A stretch of 7,199 bases of DNA from Acetobacteraceae bacterium (GTDB taxonomy: Bacteria > Pseudomonadota > Alphaproteobacteria > Acetobacterales > Acetobacteraceae): NCBI GenBank assembly GCA_019237355.1, contig JAFAHH010001099.1, forward strand, positions 1 to 7,199, read 5' to 3'. Under the pieces are notes generated by a model that saw only the letters and a program-made list of their open reading frames with translations, did no database searches and was not told where the DNA came from. Positions 4,644 through 7,199 of this stretch are shown one piece after another (position 1 is the stretch's first letter; each line of letters starts with the position of its first letter). The position numbers and the translations under genes are program-made.

Positions 4644-7199
4644 ATGAATCGGCAGCTTCTCAGGACCATCCTGTTTGCCCTGCCCCAGGCGCTCAACGCC
4701 ACGGCCTTTCGCGTCCCCGCCTTTCGTGAGCGGCTGAGGGAGCGCAACCTCGTCGCGTGGATCGGCCTCCAGGATGGCAGCATCGGCCGCATCATCGAGA
4801 TCCGGAACGGCAGGTTCCGGTCCCGTTCGGGCACGGCCGTCCAGGCGCAAGTGGCCATGGTGTTCAAGGACGTAGCGACCGCCTTGAAATTCCTGATGCC
4901 CCCTCGCGACCAGGGCGAAATCATCCACGCGGCAAAAAACTTCAAGGTGGTGACGACCGGGCCGGACGAACTGATGGTCTGGTTCGCGCAGACCCTAAAC
5001 ATGAGCCAGACCGCCGGCCTGGCCATGGGGACGCGCATGCGCGACGGCAGCCGTCGCTACACGACCTGCACCAACGGCGGCCCGCTATTCGTTTACGTCA
5101 AAGACGGCCGGATCGTGCGGGTCACTCCCATAGAGTTCGACGACACCGACCCGGCCACCTGGGTCATCGAAGCCCGTGGCCGCAAATTCAGCCCGGCGCG
5201 CCGCGCCCTGGTGGCGCCACACGCCTTGGCCGTCAAGTCGCTGGTCTATTCGGACAAGCGCATCCTTTACCCCATGAAACGGGTGGATTTTGATCCCAAC
5301 GGCGAACGAAATCCCCAGACCCGGGGCAAGTCCGGCTATATGCGCATCAGCTGGGACGAGGCGCTGGATATCCTCGCCAAGGAGATCAACCGGCAGAAGC
5401 GGGTCCACGGCCCCGGTTCCATCACCTTTCCCTTCTCGTCTCACCATCAGTGGGGAAACGTGGGCTACTATCTAAGCGCGCTCACGCGTTTCGCCAATCT
5501 GATCGGCTTCACCCGGGTCGCCGCCAACCCAGATAGCTGGGAGGGCTGGTACTGGGGTGCGATGCACCATTTCGGCAATTCGATGCGCGTTGGCGTGCCG
5601 GCGGGCTACGGCGGGCTTGAGGATTGCCTGAAGGAAGCCGAGATGGTCGTCTTCTGGTCCTGCGATCCCGAAAGCACCAACGCCGCTTATGCGGGGTTCG
5701 AGGGCACGCCGCACCGCATGTGGGCCCGGGAACTCGGCATTGAGTTCGTCCATATCGACCCGCACTGCAATGCTACGGCGCAATTGCTAGGCGGACGCTG
5801 GATCCCCATCCGTCCGCAGACCGACGCGGCCCTGGCGCAGGCGATCATGTACGTTTGGACCAGCGAAGGCCTCTATGACAAGGAGTACGTAGCCACCCGT
5901 ACCACCGGGTTCGATGAATGGAAGTCGTACCTGCTGGGCGAAACCGATGGCGTCCCCAAGACTCCCGAATGGCAGGAGGAGGAAACCGGCGTTCCAGCCA
6001 AGGACGTGCGCGCCCTGGCCCGCAAGTGGGGCCGCAAGAAGGTCTATCTCGCGACAGGAATGACGGGTGCGGGATTCGGTGGCGCCGGCCGCGGCGCGAC
6101 GGGAGCGCAGTGGGCGCGCTGCCTGATCATGATGATGGCCATGAAAGGCTGGGGCAAGCCCGGCATCAATTTCGGCAATCTGCAGCTCGGCGTGCCCCAC
6201 GACTTGCATTTCTACTTCCCGGGCTATGCCGATGGCGGCATTTCCGGTGACCTGACGTGGACCGGCAATGCCGTGAACAACTATCAGCGCATGCCGCATG
6301 TCCTGACGATGAATCCAGTCAAGCAACTGGTGCCGCGCCAGCAAATGTCTGACGCGATCATCACCGGCCGTGCGACTGGTTACCTCTGGGACGGCATGTC
6401 CCAGGAGGCCCAGTTCGCACCATTCACCTATCCCATGCCGGGCTATTCGCCGATCCACATGATCTATCGCTACGGCGGATCGGCACTCAGCACCGTCGCG
6501 CAATCAGGCCGCTGGGTGGACGCTTATAGGCACGAGAGCATCGAGTGCGTGGTCAACCAGTCCATCTGGATGGAGGGCGAGGCGCAATTCGCGGACATCA
6601 TCCTGCCGGCCTGCACCTCGTTGGAGCGCTGGGACATTGGCGAATGGGCGAATGCCGGCGGGTATGCCCATCACGGGTTTAGTGTGGTCAACCATCGCGT
6701 CCTCACCCTGCAGCACAAGTGCATCGAACCCTTGGGCGAGTCGCGATCCGACTACGACATCTTCACCGCTATCCTGACCCGGTTGGGCCTGGGCGCGGTC
6801 TTCACCGAAGGATGCGGCGAACTCGACTGGGCCAAGCGGGTCTTCGATTCGTCCGACCTGCCCGGCCACATTTCCTGGCGGAAGTTCTGCCGCAAGGGAT
6901 ACTATGTCGTGCCGCCCGAAAAACCCGAGCTCCGCCAGCCTGTGGATATGCGCTGGTTTGCCGAGGGCCGGCGCAAGGATCTGCCGGAGCCCGCGCCGCT
7001 GCCGTCACAATACGCCGAAGAGTTCGGCATGGGGCTTCAAACGCCGAGCGGAAAGCTGGAATTCGTGCCTGAAATACTCAAGCGCAACACGGCGAACAAC
7101 CCCGACCGTCCGGCGCTCAACCGGTACATGCCCTCCTGGGAGGGCCTACGCACCACCGAACTGGTAGGGCGCTATCCGTTACAGATGATCGCCACCCAC
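4644..7199 (+). CDS. Molybdopterin (bis-MGD) hydroxytransferase large subunit, pyrogallol:phloroglucinol transhydroxylase / resorcinol hydroxylase-like, with N-terminal SCP2-like extension; partial
   Basis: An open frame of 852 codons runs off the window end. From about residue 133 it follows the large subunit of pyrogallol:phloroglucinol transhydroxylase (AthL) closely: TNGGPLFVYVKDGRI, YPMKR..FDPNGERNPQ, SSHHQWGNVGY, NPDSWEGW, FWSCDPE, YFPGYADGGISGD, QSIWMEGEAQFADIILPAC, RWFAEGR. S298 (in D297-S298-W299) corresponds to the Mo-ligating Ser175 of AthL, H267 to His144 and Y275 to Tyr152, all with the same 123-residue offset. No N-terminal Cys cluster motif or Tat signal is present, as expected for this cytoplasmic subunit, whose Fe-S clusters sit in a small subunit. 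Roughly 135-150 residues of the C-terminal cofactor-binding domain lie beyond the window. Residues 1 to about 125 are extra and look like an SCP2 (sterol-carrier) domain. The ATG at 4644 lacks a clear ribosome binding site. The reaction may be transhydroxylation or resorcinol-type hydroxylation; both are O2-independent. Confidence 0.88.
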   Translation, partial: MNRQLLRTILFALPQALNATAFRVPAFRERLRERNLVAWIGLQDGSIGRIIEIRNGRFRSRSGTAVQAQVAMVFKDVATALKFLMPPRDQGEIIHAAKNFKVVTTGPDELMVWFAQTLNMSQTAGLAMGTRMRDGSRRYTTCTNGGPLFVYVKDGRIVRVTPIEFDDTDPATWVIEARGRKFSPARRALVAPHALAVKSLVYSDKRILYPMKRVDFDPNGERNPQTRGKSGYMRISWDEALDILAKEINRQKRVHGPGSITFPFSSHHQWGNVGYYLSALTRFANLIGFTRVAANPDSWEGWYWGAMHHFGNSMRVGVPAGYGGLEDCLKEAEMVVFWSCDPESTNAAYAGFEGTPHRMWARELGIEFVHIDPHCNATAQLLGGRWIPIRPQTDAALAQAIMYVWTSEGLYDKEYVATRTTGFDEWKSYLLGETDGVPKTPEWQEEETGVPAKDVRALARKWGRKKVYLATGMTGAGFGGAGRGATGAQWARCLIMMMAMKGWGKPGINFGNLQLGVPHDLHFYFPGYADGGISGDLTWTGNAVNNYQRMPHVLTMNPVKQLVPRQQMSDAIITGRATGYLWDGMSQEAQFAPFTYPMPGYSPIHMIYRYGGSALSTVAQSGRWVDAYRHESIECVVNQSIWMEGEAQFADIILPACTSLERWDIGEWANAGGYAHHGFSVVNHRVLTLQHKCIEPLGESRSDYDIFTAILTRLGLGAVFTEGCGELDWAKRVFDSSDLPGHISWRKFCRKGYYVVPPEKPELRQPVDMRWFAEGRRKDLPEPAPLPSQYAEEFGMGLQTPSGKLEFVPEILKRNTANNPDRPALNRYMPSWEGLRTTELVGRYPLQMIATH

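Noticed and set aside
4757..5293. 178-codon plus-strand frame overlapping the start of the molybdoenzyme
   Set aside because: It is a +2 frame shadow rich in Arg, Pro and Gly. The real frame from 4644 carries the SCP2-like and AthL-like sequence.
5787..6503. 238-codon minus-strand frame opposite the molybdoenzyme
   Set aside because: The plus strand here encodes highly conserved AthL-type motifs in one uninterrupted frame; the minus frame has no recognisable content.
1..7199. CRISPR array, tRNA, rRNA or riboswitch
   Set aside because: No regularly spaced repeats, no tRNA-like or rRNA sequence, and no riboswitch core seen on either strand by eye.

Overview
The window is GC-rich proteobacterial DNA. 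It looks like a catabolic cluster for hydroxylated aromatics (phenols or polyphenols) with the scar of an insertion sequence at its left edge. An alphaproteobacterium, perhaps Hyphomicrobiales, is my best guess. The reasons are the IS1634-type transposase remnant, the FNR/FixK-type boxes and the overall gene style, but a betaproteobacterium cannot be excluded.

Layout. Positions 1-435 hold a frameshifted minus-strand C-terminal piece of an IS1634-family transposase and two perfect inverted repeats. A small minus-strand gene (436-597, 53 aa, unknown function) has a good ribosome binding site. Positions 598-865 are intergenic. The remaining genes are all on the plus strand: a cytochrome b561-type membrane protein (866-1501), a TfdB-like FAD phenol hydroxylase (1657-3453), a type I extradiol (VOC-fold) ring-cleavage dioxygenase (3637-4539), and a large molybdopterin enzyme (from 4644, running off the right end). 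The last is closely related to the large subunit of pyrogallol:phloroglucinol transhydroxylase (AthL) and to resorcinol hydroxylase (RhL), and carries about 120 extra N-terminal residues that look SCP2-like.

Regulation. The monooxygenase and the dioxygenase are each preceded by a copy of the same 54-bp element (47 of 54 positions identical, the first 28 without a mismatch). Each copy contains a perfect FNR/FixK-type site, TTGAT-TTGC-ATCAA, and a CAGAAT hexamer exactly where the -10 box of a class II FNR promoter belongs (site centre at -41.5). A strong GC hairpin after the monooxygenase gene separates the two units. The molybdoenzyme has no box of its own and probably lies on the dioxygenase transcript.

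How the genes may work together (inference). The flavoprotein would add a hydroxyl group to a phenol, the extradiol enzyme would open the resulting catechol-type ring, and the molybdoenzyme would move or add a hydroxyl group on a polyhydroxybenzene without O2. Two O2-consuming steps, an O2-independent hydroxylation and low-oxygen promoters together suggest a pathway for microaerobic or fluctuating-oxygen conditions. The b561 protein could pass electrons to or from the quinone pool, but nothing in the sequence ties it to the pathway beyond adjacency.
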